Shown here: positions 1 to 5,546 of the stretch, in pieces
How the letters are laid out: each line of letters starts with the position of its first letter
Position numbering within the stretch: the first letter of the stretch is position 1
Source: Neorhizobium sp. UBA7851
Lineage (GTDB): Bacteria > Pseudomonadota > Alphaproteobacteria > Rhizobiales > Rhizobiaceae
Direction: 5' to 3'
DNA length: 6,856 nt
Assembly (NCBI GenBank): GCA_002500765.1
Contig: DLSX01000212.1
Location: forward strand, 1 to 6,856
Notes under the pieces: model-generated
Seen by the model: only the letters and a program-made list of their open reading frames with translations
Database searches by the model: none
What the model was told of the DNA's origin: nothing
Program-made: the position numbers and the translations under genes

Positions 1-826
1 GGTCAACCGCACGCCAATCACCACCGCCGACGTCGCGCGTCGGGCGGCTTTTCTGCGCCTGCAGCGGCAGAAGGCGGATAGCAATACCGCGCGCGAACAG
101 CTGATCGACGAGACGTTGAAGCGTCAGGAAATCGCCCGCGTGAAAATGTCGGTCAGCGTCGACGATGTGGATGCATCCTTCGCCCGCTTTGCCGCAAGCA
201 ACAAGATGACTCCTGCCCAGATGGGCAAGATCCTCGATCAGGCAGGCGTTACGTCCGAGCATTTCAAGGCCTTCATTGCAGTGCAGATGAGCTGGCCGCG
301 GCTGCTCAACGCCCGCTTTGGCAACGGCGGCGGCCGCATGTCGAGCCAGGAACTCGTCACGCGGATGAGGGAAAGCAAGGACAAGCCGGTTACGACCGAA
401 TATTTCCTCAAGCAGATCATCTTCGTGGTGCCGGCTGCAAAACGCAATGCGATCCTCAACAAGCGCAAGGCGCAAGCCGAAGCATCCCGTTCGAAGTTCC
501 CGGGTTGCGATCAGGCCAAGGATTTTGCCGCAACGATGATGGACGTTTCGGTCCGCGATCTCGGCCGTGTCATGACACCCAACCTGCCGGATGATTGGAA
601 GCCGCTGATCGAGAAAGCCAGCAATGGAACGACCGCCGCCAAGGTTACGGAGCGTGGTGTCGAATTCCTCGCCATCTGCAACCAGCGCCAGGTTTCCGAC
701 GACGTAGCGGCAGAAGCCGTTTTCCGCGCCGAAGACCTCGGCAAGGCGGATAGCAGCGGCGAGAATCCCAACAACAAGAAATATCTCGACGAACTGCGCG
801 AGAAGGCGCAGATCGACCGTCGCTGA
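1..826 (+). CDS. surA: SurA-like periplasmic chaperone / parvulin-type peptidylprolyl isomerase, 5'-truncated by the window
   Basis: The reading frame is open from base 2, so the gene begins before the window; 274 residues are visible. The first visible residues (VNRTPITTADVARRAAFL) resemble the start of the SurA N-terminal domain, and the helical region continues with NKMTPAQM, close to NNMTLDQM of E. coli SurA. Visible residues about 132-230 (TEYFLKQIIFVVP to VEFLAICNQRQV) have the layout of a degenerate parvulin rotamase domain with a DLGRVMTPNLP segment. The family escorts outer-membrane proteins through the periplasm; the signal peptide would lie upstream of the window. The TTG at 116 is internal and not a start. 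The next gene, pdxA, follows after 21 bases, as in the lptD-surA-pdxA-rsmA cluster of rhizobia. The family is fairly sure; whether the isomerase activity survives cannot be told by eye. Confidence 0.85.
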   Translation, partial: VNRTPITTADVARRAAFLRLQRQKADSNTAREQLIDETLKRQEIARVKMSVSVDDVDASFARFAASNKMTPAQMGKILDQAGVTSEHFKAFIAVQMSWPRLLNARFGNGGGRMSSQELVTRMRESKDKPVTTEYFLKQIIFVVPAAKRNAILNKRKAQAEASRSKFPGCDQAKDFAATMMDVSVRDLGRVMTPNLPDDWKPLIEKASNGTTAAKVTERGVEFLAICNQRQVSDDVAAEAVFRAEDLGKADSSGENPNNKKYLDELREKAQIDRR

Positions 827-847
827 TTGCAGCATTCCGGAGTATCC

Positions 848-1888
848 ATGGCGTCCGTTCGCCCGCTTGCATTGACCCAGGGCGATCCCGCAGGGATCGG
901 CCCGGACATCACCTTGGCTGCATGGGCGGCGCGGCGGGAAACCGGCCTGCCGCCTTTTCTTTTCATCGGGGATCCGATGGTACTCAAATCGCGAGCGGCC
1001 CTGCTCGAGCTTGACGTGCCGATCCGCGAGGCCTCGCCGGAAACGGCGGCGTCGGTCTTCGACAATGCCATCCCGGTCCTTCCCATTTCGGCGGGCGTCG
1101 AAGTCGCTGCAGGCGAACCGCATGTGGCAACCGCCCGCGGCACGATTGCCTCGATCGAGACGGCAGTCGACCTGTGCTTTTCGGGCCGGGCTTCCGCCGT
1201 GGTCACCAATCCGATCGCCAAATCCGTACTTTACCAGTCCGGCTTCAAATTTCCCGGCCATACGGAATTCCTTGCTCACCTGGCTTCGAACGTAACGAAG
1301 CGCTCCTATCTGCCGGTGATGATGCTTGCCGGACCGAAGCTGCGCGCCATTCCCGTGACGATCCATATCCCGCTCAAGGATGTTCCGGCTGCGCTGACAA
1401 AGGAACTGATCGTCGATACCTGCCGGATCACCAAGGAGGATCTCAAGAACCGGTTCGGTATCGAAAAGCCACGCATTGCAGTGGCAGGCATCAATCCGCA
1501 TGCAGGTGAAGACGGCGCAATCGGGCTTGAGGACCAGCAGATCATCCATCCCGCGATCGTCGAACTGCGCGAAGAAGGCCTGCATGTTTTCGGACCATTG
1601 CCGGCCGACACGATGTTCCATGATGAAGCGCGTGCGCGTTATGACGTGGCGATCTGCATGTATCACGATCAGGCGTTGATCCCGGCAAAGGCGCTCGGCT
1701 TCGACACGTCGGTCAATGTTACGCTCGGACTTCCGTTCATCCGCACCTCACCCGATCACGGCACCGCTTTCGGTATCGCCGGCCAGGGCGTGGCGCGCGA
1801 GACGAGTCTTGTCGAAGCCCTGAAGCTTGCGGCGCAACTCGCGACCAACATCGAAGCGACCACTCCAGCATTCGGCGTGATCGTCTGA
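848..1888 (+). CDS. pdxA: 4-hydroxythreonine-4-phosphate dehydrogenase PdxA
   Basis: PdxA performs the NAD-dependent oxidation of 4-phosphohydroxy-L-threonine in the DXP-dependent pyridoxal phosphate pathway, giving 3-amino-2-oxopropyl phosphate after decarboxylation; it is a cytoplasmic dimer needing a divalent metal. The 346-residue product has the family's usual length. Visible motifs are GDPAGIGPD (12-20), NPIAK, GHTEFL with H138-T139 (substrate phosphate contact, E. coli H136-T137), and the three metal-ligand histidines H173 (VTIHIPL), H218 (INPHAGEDG) and H273 (YHDQALIP), spaced as E. coli H166/H211/H266, then RTSPDHGTAFGIAG near the C-terminus. ATG 848 is chosen because CGGAG lies at 838-842, five bases upstream, and the family homology starts there; a TTG at 827 would add seven unrelated residues. 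Its stop overlaps the rsmA start by one base (TGATG), so translational coupling is likely. Confidence 0.97.
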   Translation: MASVRPLALTQGDPAGIGPDITLAAWAARRETGLPPFLFIGDPMVLKSRAALLELDVPIREASPETAASVFDNAIPVLPISAGVEVAAGEPHVATARGTIASIETAVDLCFSGRASAVVTNPIAKSVLYQSGFKFPGHTEFLAHLASNVTKRSYLPVMMLAGPKLRAIPVTIHIPLKDVPAALTKELIVDTCRITKEDLKNRFGIEKPRIAVAGINPHAGEDGAIGLEDQQIIHPAIVELREEGLHVFGPLPADTMFHDEARARYDVAICMYHDQALIPAKALGFDTSVNVTLGLPFIRTSPDHGTAFGIAGQGVARETSLVEALKLAAQLATNIEATTPAFGVIV

Positions 1889-2733
1889 TGGCGACACTCG
1901 ACGGTCTCCCCCCGCTCCGCGACGTCATCCAGCGCCATGGCCTGGATGCGAAGAAATCGCTCGGCCAGAACTTTCTCTTCGACCTGAACCTCACCCAGAA
2001 GATCGCCCGTTCAGCCGGTTCGCTCGAAGGTGTGACCGTGTTCGAAGTCGGTCCGGGTCCGGGCGGGCTTACGCGGTCCATCCTGGCACTCGGCGCCAAG
2101 AAGGTGATAGCTGTCGAGCGCGATGCGCGGGCGCTGCCGGTGCTTGCCGAGGTTTCGGATTATTATCCCGGCAGGCTGGAAGTCATCGAGGGCGATGCGC
2201 TGCAGACCGATTTCGCTGCTCTCGCGGCTGAAAAGGCCGAGGGCGGACTGGTGAAGATCATCGCCAACCTGCCCTATAATGTCGGTACGCAACTGCTCCT
2301 CAACTGGCTGCTTCCGGCAGACGGAAAATGGCCTCCCTTCTGGGAAAGCCTGACGCTGATGTTCCAGAAGGAAGTGGGGTTGCGGATCGTCGCGGACGAA
2401 GAGGACGATCATTACGGTCGCCTCGGGGTGATCTGCGGCTGGCGGACCGATTCCCACATGGTATTCGATGTGCCGCCGCAGGCCTTTTCGCCACCGCCGA
2501 AGGTGACGTCTACGGTCGTCCACCTGACGCCGAAGGCCAATCCCCTGCCCTGCGATGTCAACAAACTTGAACGTATCACGCAGGCTGCCTTCGGCCAGCG
2601 CCGCAAGATGCTGCGCCAGAGCCTGAAGCCGGTCGGCGGCGAAGCACTGCTCAACAAGGTCGGCATCGATCCACAACGCCGTGCCGAAACGCTATCGGTC
2701 GCGGAATTCGTATCCCTGGCCAACGCGCTTTAA
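1888..2733 (+). CDS. rsmA: 16S rRNA (adenine1518-N6/adenine1519-N6)-dimethyltransferase RsmA (KsgA)
   Basis: RsmA/KsgA dimethylates two adjacent adenines in helix 45 of 16S rRNA using S-adenosylmethionine and acts as a late checkpoint in 30S assembly; loss gives kasugamycin resistance. The 281-residue product shows the family motifs in order: KKSLGQNFLFD near the N-terminus, the SAM-binding GPGPGG at 55-60, acidic E77 in VIAVERD, EGDALQTDF, and the catalytic motif NLPYNV at 127-132. FQKEV and FSPPPKVTSTVV follow, and the helical C-terminal domain contains AFGQRRKMLRQSLK. No key residue is missing. The ATG overlaps the pdxA stop, placing it in the same operon. It is the last gene of the rightward cluster; the next gene is convergent. 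Confidence 0.98.
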   Translation: MATLDGLPPLRDVIQRHGLDAKKSLGQNFLFDLNLTQKIARSAGSLEGVTVFEVGPGPGGLTRSILALGAKKVIAVERDARALPVLAEVSDYYPGRLEVIEGDALQTDFAALAAEKAEGGLVKIIANLPYNVGTQLLLNWLLPADGKWPPFWESLTLMFQKEVGLRIVADEEDDHYGRLGVICGWRTDSHMVFDVPPQAFSPPPKVTSTVVHLTPKANPLPCDVNKLERITQAAFGQRRKMLRQSLKPVGGEALLNKVGIDPQRRAETLSVAEFVSLANAL

Positions 2734-2746
2734 GGTGCGTCGGCCA

Positions 2747-2761
2747 AGGCGGTCACCGCCT
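2747..2761. terminator. Small hairpin between convergent genes, possible terminator
   Basis: AGGCGG (2747-2752) and CCGCCT (2756-2761) form a six-base-pair GC-rich stem with a three-base loop in the 35-base gap between the convergent stops of rsmA and the COG0523 gene. The position suits a bidirectional terminator, but neither strand has a run of T after the stem, so intrinsic termination is unproven. Confidence 0.3.
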
Positions 2762-2768
2762 CTTCAGC

Positions 2769-3974
2769 TCATGATGCCTTGCGTTCCCAGCTGACGAAGG
2801 GATCGGGCAGATTCTGCCAGAGTTCGGGCACGAAAGCCGGGGCATCGACCAGACAGCTATCCAGCTCGGCCGTAATTTTCTGCTCATCCATCGGATCTGC
2901 ACCGATAAAGACGATCTCCTGCCGCCGATCACCCCAGACGGGATCCAGATAGGGTTTCATCATCATAGCAAATTCCGGCGTCTGCGGCCAGCGTTGCTTC
3001 GGCACGGCCGACCACCACAGCCCCATCCGGCCCGTACGCACCAATGCCCCCGCCTGGCTGATCTCACCGACGAAATGCGGCCGCGTCGCCAGCCAGAAGA
3101 AGCCTTTGGCACGCACCACACCCGGCCATGAGCGATCGATGAAGCGCTGGAACAGCATGGGGTCGAAGGGCTTTCTGGCGCGGTAGACGAAAGAGCGGAT
3201 ACCGTGTTCCTCCGTCTCCGGCACATGATCCTTGAAGCCGTGCAGTTCCTTGAACCAGAGCGGATGCTGTTCCGCCTTCTCGATGTCGAAACGGCCGGTC
3301 CCCAGCACATCCTTCAGGTCGACAGCGCCGAAATCCGTCTCGATCAGTTTCGCACCCGGATTGAGCGCCGCGATGATTTTCCGCGCGGCGTCGCGCTCCC
3401 CGGGCATCGCCGTTCCGATCTTGTTCAAGACCACCACATCTGCAAATTCGATCTGCTCGACAAGAAGGTCGACGATGGTGCGTTTATCCCCCTCGCCCGC
3501 GGTTTCGCCACGATCGGCGAGAAAATCGCCGGAACCGTAGTCCTTCAGCAGATTGGCGGCATCGACGACGGTCACCATCGTGTCCAGCCTCGATATGTCC
3601 GACAGGCTTCGGCCGTCCTCATCGCGAAAATCGAAGGTCGTGGCGACGGGCAGCGGCTCGGCAATGCCGGTCGATTCGATCAGCAGGTAGTCGAACCGCC
3701 CCTGCTCGGCGAGCGCGCGTACCTCTTTCAGGAGATCGTCGCGCAAAGTGCAGCAGATGCAGCCATTGGTCATTTCCACCAGCTGCTCTTCGGTACGCGA
3801 CAGATTGGCACCGCCATCACGTACAAGGGCTGCGTCGATATTCACTTCACTCATGTCGTTGACGATCAGGGCCACGCGCATTCCCTGCCTGTTGGCGAGA
3901 ATATGGTTCAGCATGGTGGTTTTGCCGGCTCCGAGAAAGCCGGAGAGCACGGTGACGGGAAGCCTGTTTTTCAT
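2769..3974 (-). CDS. yciC: COG0523-family GTPase, Zur-regulated zinc metallochaperone (YciC/ZigA type)
   Basis: This G3E P-loop GTPase of 401 residues belongs to the CobW/YciC/ZigA family, whose zinc-responsive members are thought to deliver zinc to client enzymes during zinc starvation. The N-terminal GTPase domain has Walker A GFLGAGKTT (12-20), the family-defining metal-binding CxCC in NGCICC (C72, C74, C75), ESTGIAEP (100-106) and a G4-position motif NKIG (184-187). A histidine-bearing linker follows (H237, H245, H250, H257), then a CobW C-terminal domain from about 260 with WGDRRQEIVFIG (347-358). The start is supported by GGAG seven bases upstream. The Zur-box palindrome over its promoter points to zinc, and no cobalamin-biosynthesis gene is adjacent. 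The G4 motif lacks the usual aspartate (NKxD). A role in cobalt or corrinoid metabolism is the alternative, because a B12 riboswitch lies just upstream on the other strand. Confidence 0.9.
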   Translation of the reverse strand: MKNRLPVTVLSGFLGAGKTTMLNHILANRQGMRVALIVNDMSEVNIDAALVRDGGANLSRTEEQLVEMTNGCICCTLRDDLLKEVRALAEQGRFDYLLIESTGIAEPLPVATTFDFRDEDGRSLSDISRLDTMVTVVDAANLLKDYGSGDFLADRGETAGEGDKRTIVDLLVEQIEFADVVVLNKIGTAMPGERDAARKIIAALNPGAKLIETDFGAVDLKDVLGTGRFDIEKAEQHPLWFKELHGFKDHVPETEEHGIRSFVYRARKPFDPMLFQRFIDRSWPGVVRAKGFFWLATRPHFVGEISQAGALVRTGRMGLWWSAVPKQRWPQTPEFAMMMKPYLDPVWGDRRQEIVFIGADPMDEQKITAELDSCLVDAPAFVPELWQNLPDPFVSWERKAS

Positions 3975-3991
3975 TGCACATCTCCATTGCG

Positions 3992-4020
3992 ATTATCGTA
4001 ACGTTATACTATTACGTCAC
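3992..4020 (-). promoter_or_regulatory. Promoter of the COG0523 gene with overlapping Zur box
   Basis: Bases 3998-4020 form a 23-bp near-perfect palindrome: the arms are GTAACGTTATA and TATTACGTCAC around a central C, with only two arm position pairs failing to match. It aligns without gaps to the known gammaproteobacterial Zur consensus (GAAATGTTATA-N-TATAACATTTC), agreeing at most positions, including all of the inner TTATA-N-TAT. On the minus strand I read a -35 GTGACG (4020-4015), a 17-base spacer and a -10 GATAAT (3997-3992). The operator therefore covers the -35 and the whole spacer, as expected for repression by zinc-loaded Zur. The implied 5' untranslated leader is only about a dozen bases. 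Confidence 0.75.
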
Positions 4021-4079
4021 TATGTGATCGAGGCGCTGTCAAGCCGTCGCGGCGAAGGCACCTCATCACGCAAGTTCAC

Positions 4080-4108
4080 TGGACAAGCTTCGGCGCGTCT
4101 CCTATCAA
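4080..4108 (+). promoter_or_regulatory. Sigma70-like promoter of the riboswitch/ABC importer operon
   Basis: TGGACA (4080-4085, five of six matches to TTGACA) and TATCAA (4103-4108, four of six matches to TATAAT) are separated by exactly 17 bases. The expected transcription start, about seven bases beyond the -10, is G4113 to G4115, which coincides with the first base of the P1 stem of the cobalamin aptamer. That agreement is the main support; there is no experimental evidence. Confidence 0.5.
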
Positions 4109-4114
4109 GGATGC

Positions 4115-4286
4115 GCTACGGTTCTGCATTCGCAGATGAAAAGGGAACGCGGTGGGGTCTTTTTGACCGATCCCGCGACTGCCCTCGCAACTGTAAGCGG
4201 CGAGCCTTTCGTCACAGCCACTGGCCTTTCGGCCGGGAAGGAGACGACAAGGCATTCGAGCCGCAAGTCAGGAGACCTGCCGTGGC
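4115..4286 (+). promoter_or_regulatory. Cobalamin (B12) riboswitch aptamer
   Basis: The conserved cobalamin riboswitch elements occur in the right order: GAAAAGGGAA (4138-4147) followed by GGTG, GACTGCCC and GCAACTGTAAGCGG (4177-4200), GCCACTGG with a pyrimidine-rich hairpin and GGGAAGG (about 4218-4244), and the B12 box AGTCAGGAGACCTGCC (4266-4281). The closing P1 stem is visible: GCTACGG (4115-4121) pairs with CCGTGGC (4280-4286), seven pairs including one G-T wobble. The size and the long peripheral region suggest the class I, adenosylcobalamin-type RNA. The family normally turns downstream expression off when ligand binds. It sits directly upstream of two binding-protein genes and a permease, which identifies that operon as corrinoid related. 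Confidence 0.95.
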
Positions 4287-4302
4287 TAAGGCTAGACCAA
4301 TA

Positions 4303-4440
4303 CCGGACGAGGTGTTCCGGCAGGGAGATGTTATGACGCAAGCGACCCCGTCGCCCGCCATTTTGATGCAGACCGCAATCGCGGTCGTGCTTCGTCCTGC
4401 CTTTCATCCCGGCTCAGCCATCTTCTCTGAAAGGACAGGA
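4303..4440 (+). promoter_or_regulatory. Riboswitch expression platform: P13-like hairpin, anti-sequestor and SD-sequestering stem
   Basis: This fills the 155-base leader between aptamer and gene. CCGGA (4303-4307) pairs with TCCGG (4316-4320), leaving an eight-base loop. Further on, TCCTGCCTTTC (4395-4405) pairs with GAAAGG and CAGGA (4429-4434 and 4436-4440), eleven pairs with one bulged A4435. This stem buries the AAGGA ribosome binding site of the first binding-protein gene. GGCAGG (4319-4324) can instead pair with CCTGCC (4396-4401), which would free that site, and it overlaps the 3' arm of the first hairpin, so the two are mutually exclusive. A separate hairpin, GACCGC/GCGGTC (4371-4376 with 4381-4386), lies between them without a T run. 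The pairings are seen directly; the switching logic is inferred. Confidence 0.6.
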
Positions 4441-4441
4441 C

Positions 4442-5461
4442 ATGAAACTCGGCTTGATCGCCGCACTCTTTGCGGTTTCCAGCGCAGCACTTCCCACAAC
4501 GGCATTCGCGGCCTCGACCAGCTATCCGCTTACGATTGAGAATTGCGGACAGAAGGTGATCTTCGACAAGGCACCGTCAAAGATCGTCTCCATCGGTCAG
4601 GGCATGACCGAAGTGCTCTATTCGCTCGGCTTGGCGGACAAGGTTGCCGGCACGGCCGTCTGGGTCGGCCCGGTGCTGCCACAATATGCCGAGGCGAATG
4701 CGAAGATCAAACGGCTTGCCGACAACGACCCGAGCTTCGAGTCGATCGTCGGGCTGGAGCCGGATCTGGTCGCGGCCGAATTCGAATGGCATGTCGGGCC
4801 GATGGGCTCGGTCGCCAAGCGCGAACAGTTTTCCGATATCGGCGTCAACACCTATCTGTCGCCGGCCGATTGCGTTGCCAAGACCAATCTCGACGGTGGC
4901 GATGGGGTGCGCAAGGAACTGTTCACGATGGACCTGATCTATCAGGAGATCGCCGAACTTGCCGAGATCTTCGACATCCAGGATCGCGGCACCAAGCTGA
5001 TCGCCGATCTCAAGGTGCGTGAAGCCGCCGCCGTCGCCTCGATCAAGGGCGCGGAAGCGAAGAACATACCGATCGTCTTCTGGTTCTCCAGCAAGGAAAC
5101 CAAGGGCGACGCCTTCATTGCCGGCAAGAACAGCGCACCGGCCTATATCCTGAAGACGCTCGGCGCGACGAATGTCGTGACGACGGAAGAGGAATGGCCG
5201 CTGGTCGGCTGGGAAACGATCGCACAGGCCAACCCGGCGGTGATCGTCATCGCCACGATGGACCGCCGCCGTTATGCCGCCGATGATCCGGCGGTCAAAA
5301 CCTCTTTCCTCGAAAGCGATCCGGTCGTCAGCCAGCTCGACGCGGTGAAGAACAAGCACTTCGTGATGATGGATGCCCAGTCGATGAACCCGACGATCCG
5401 CACGATCGACGGCATCGAGACGCTCGCTGAGGGCATCCGCTCCTTCGGACTTGCGAACTAG
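4442..5461 (+). CDS. Periplasmic substrate-binding protein of a B12/iron-complex ABC importer (BtuF/FepB-like), copy 1
   Basis: The 339-residue product begins with a clear Sec signal peptide (MKLGLIAALFAVSSAALPTTAFA) with an AFA cleavage motif before A24. The mature part has the two-lobed COG0614 layout: TIENCGQKVIFDKAP strand start, a long lobe-linking helix around DLIYQEIAELAEIFDIQDRGTKLI, a second-lobe region with IVFWFSS and EWPLVGWETIAQANPAVIVI, and a C-terminal FVMMDAQSMNPTIRTIDGIETLAEGI. Two cysteines, C35 and C144, are the only ones and could form a disulfide. The AAGGA ribosome site (4431-4435) lies six bases before the ATG and falls within the proposed riboswitch-controlled stem, so repression by B12 is expected. 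Cobalamin or another corrinoid is the inferred ligand; by sequence alone an iron chelate would be equally possible. Confidence 0.88.
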   Translation: MKLGLIAALFAVSSAALPTTAFAASTSYPLTIENCGQKVIFDKAPSKIVSIGQGMTEVLYSLGLADKVAGTAVWVGPVLPQYAEANAKIKRLADNDPSFESIVGLEPDLVAAEFEWHVGPMGSVAKREQFSDIGVNTYLSPADCVAKTNLDGGDGVRKELFTMDLIYQEIAELAEIFDIQDRGTKLIADLKVREAAAVASIKGAEAKNIPIVFWFSSKETKGDAFIAGKNSAPAYILKTLGATNVVTTEEEWPLVGWETIAQANPAVIVIATMDRRRYAADDPAVKTSFLESDPVVSQLDAVKNKHFVMMDAQSMNPTIRTIDGIETLAEGIRSFGLAN

Positions 5462-5473
5462 GCCGTGCCGCCT

Positions 5474-5502
5474 GCACCGCCCGCCATCCGGCCGGGCGGT
5501 GC
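5474..5502 (+). other. Strong GC-rich intercistronic hairpin between the two binding-protein genes
   Basis: GCACCGCCCG (5474-5483) pairs perfectly with CGGGCGGTGC (5493-5502), ten base pairs around a nine-base loop, starting 13 bases after the stop of copy 1. No T run follows (CTCTCCGG), so it is not a classical intrinsic terminator. Its location fits an mRNA-stabilising element that raises the first cistron over the second, or a partial attenuator. The rest of the 79-base gap holds the ribosome site of copy 2. Confidence 0.6.
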
Positions 5503-5527
5503 CTCTCCGGCATCTCATCCGTCTTCC

Positions 5528-5546
5528 GAAAGGACAGGACATGAAA
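5528..5546 (+). repeat. 19-base direct repeat of the translation-initiation region (partner at 4429-4447)
   Basis: GAAAGGACAGGACATGAAA occurs identically at 4429-4447 and 5528-5546, carrying the ribosome site, ATG and second codon of each binding-protein gene. Similarity continues into the signal peptide (ACGG/CTGATCGCCGC-like bases), so this is the conserved edge of a tandem gene duplication. The upstream complementary strand that sequesters the first copy (4395-4405) has no counterpart before the second. Confidence 0.85.

Noticed and set aside
827..847. TTG at 827 as the pdxA start
   Set aside because: It would begin right at the surA stop without a suitably spaced ribosome site, and the extra residues are not part of the PdxA family; ATG 848 has CGGAG at proper spacing.
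511..1221. A 236-codon minus-strand frame across the surA-pdxA junction
   Set aside because: It overlaps two well-supported genes, and its product is low-complexity in S, R and A.
2769..3974. Calling the COG0523 gene cobW (cobalamin biosynthesis)
   Set aside because: There are no cob genes beside it, the B12 riboswitch reads away from it on the other strand, and its own promoter carries a Zur box.
3204..4001. A 265-codon plus-strand open frame opposite the COG0523 gene
   Set aside because: It is a shadow of the GTPase gene; it has no recognisable domain, and the minus strand carries Walker A, CxCC and CobW C-terminal motifs.
4037..4042. TTGACA on the minus strand as the -35 of the COG0523 promoter
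   Set aside because: It is 22-26 bases from any TATAAC/TAATAG-like -10; the GTGACG-N17-GATAAT pair has correct spacing and fits under the Zur box.
4328..4336. ATG-TTA-TGA mini-ORF just after GGGAG in the leader
   Set aside because: The ATG directly abuts the ribosome site, so initiation there is unlikely, and a two-codon frame cannot be judged from sequence.
4371..4386. GACCGC-AATC-GCGGTC hairpin as an intrinsic terminator of the riboswitch
   Set aside because: The downstream bases TGCTTCGTCCTG lack a T run, and the ribosome-site stem further on gives a better explanation for control; left as an unassigned hairpin.
5451..5540. An upstream in-frame TTG extending binding-protein copy 2 by 30 residues
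   Set aside because: The extension crosses the GC hairpin and the ribosome site, and would put a basic non-signal sequence before the signal peptide.
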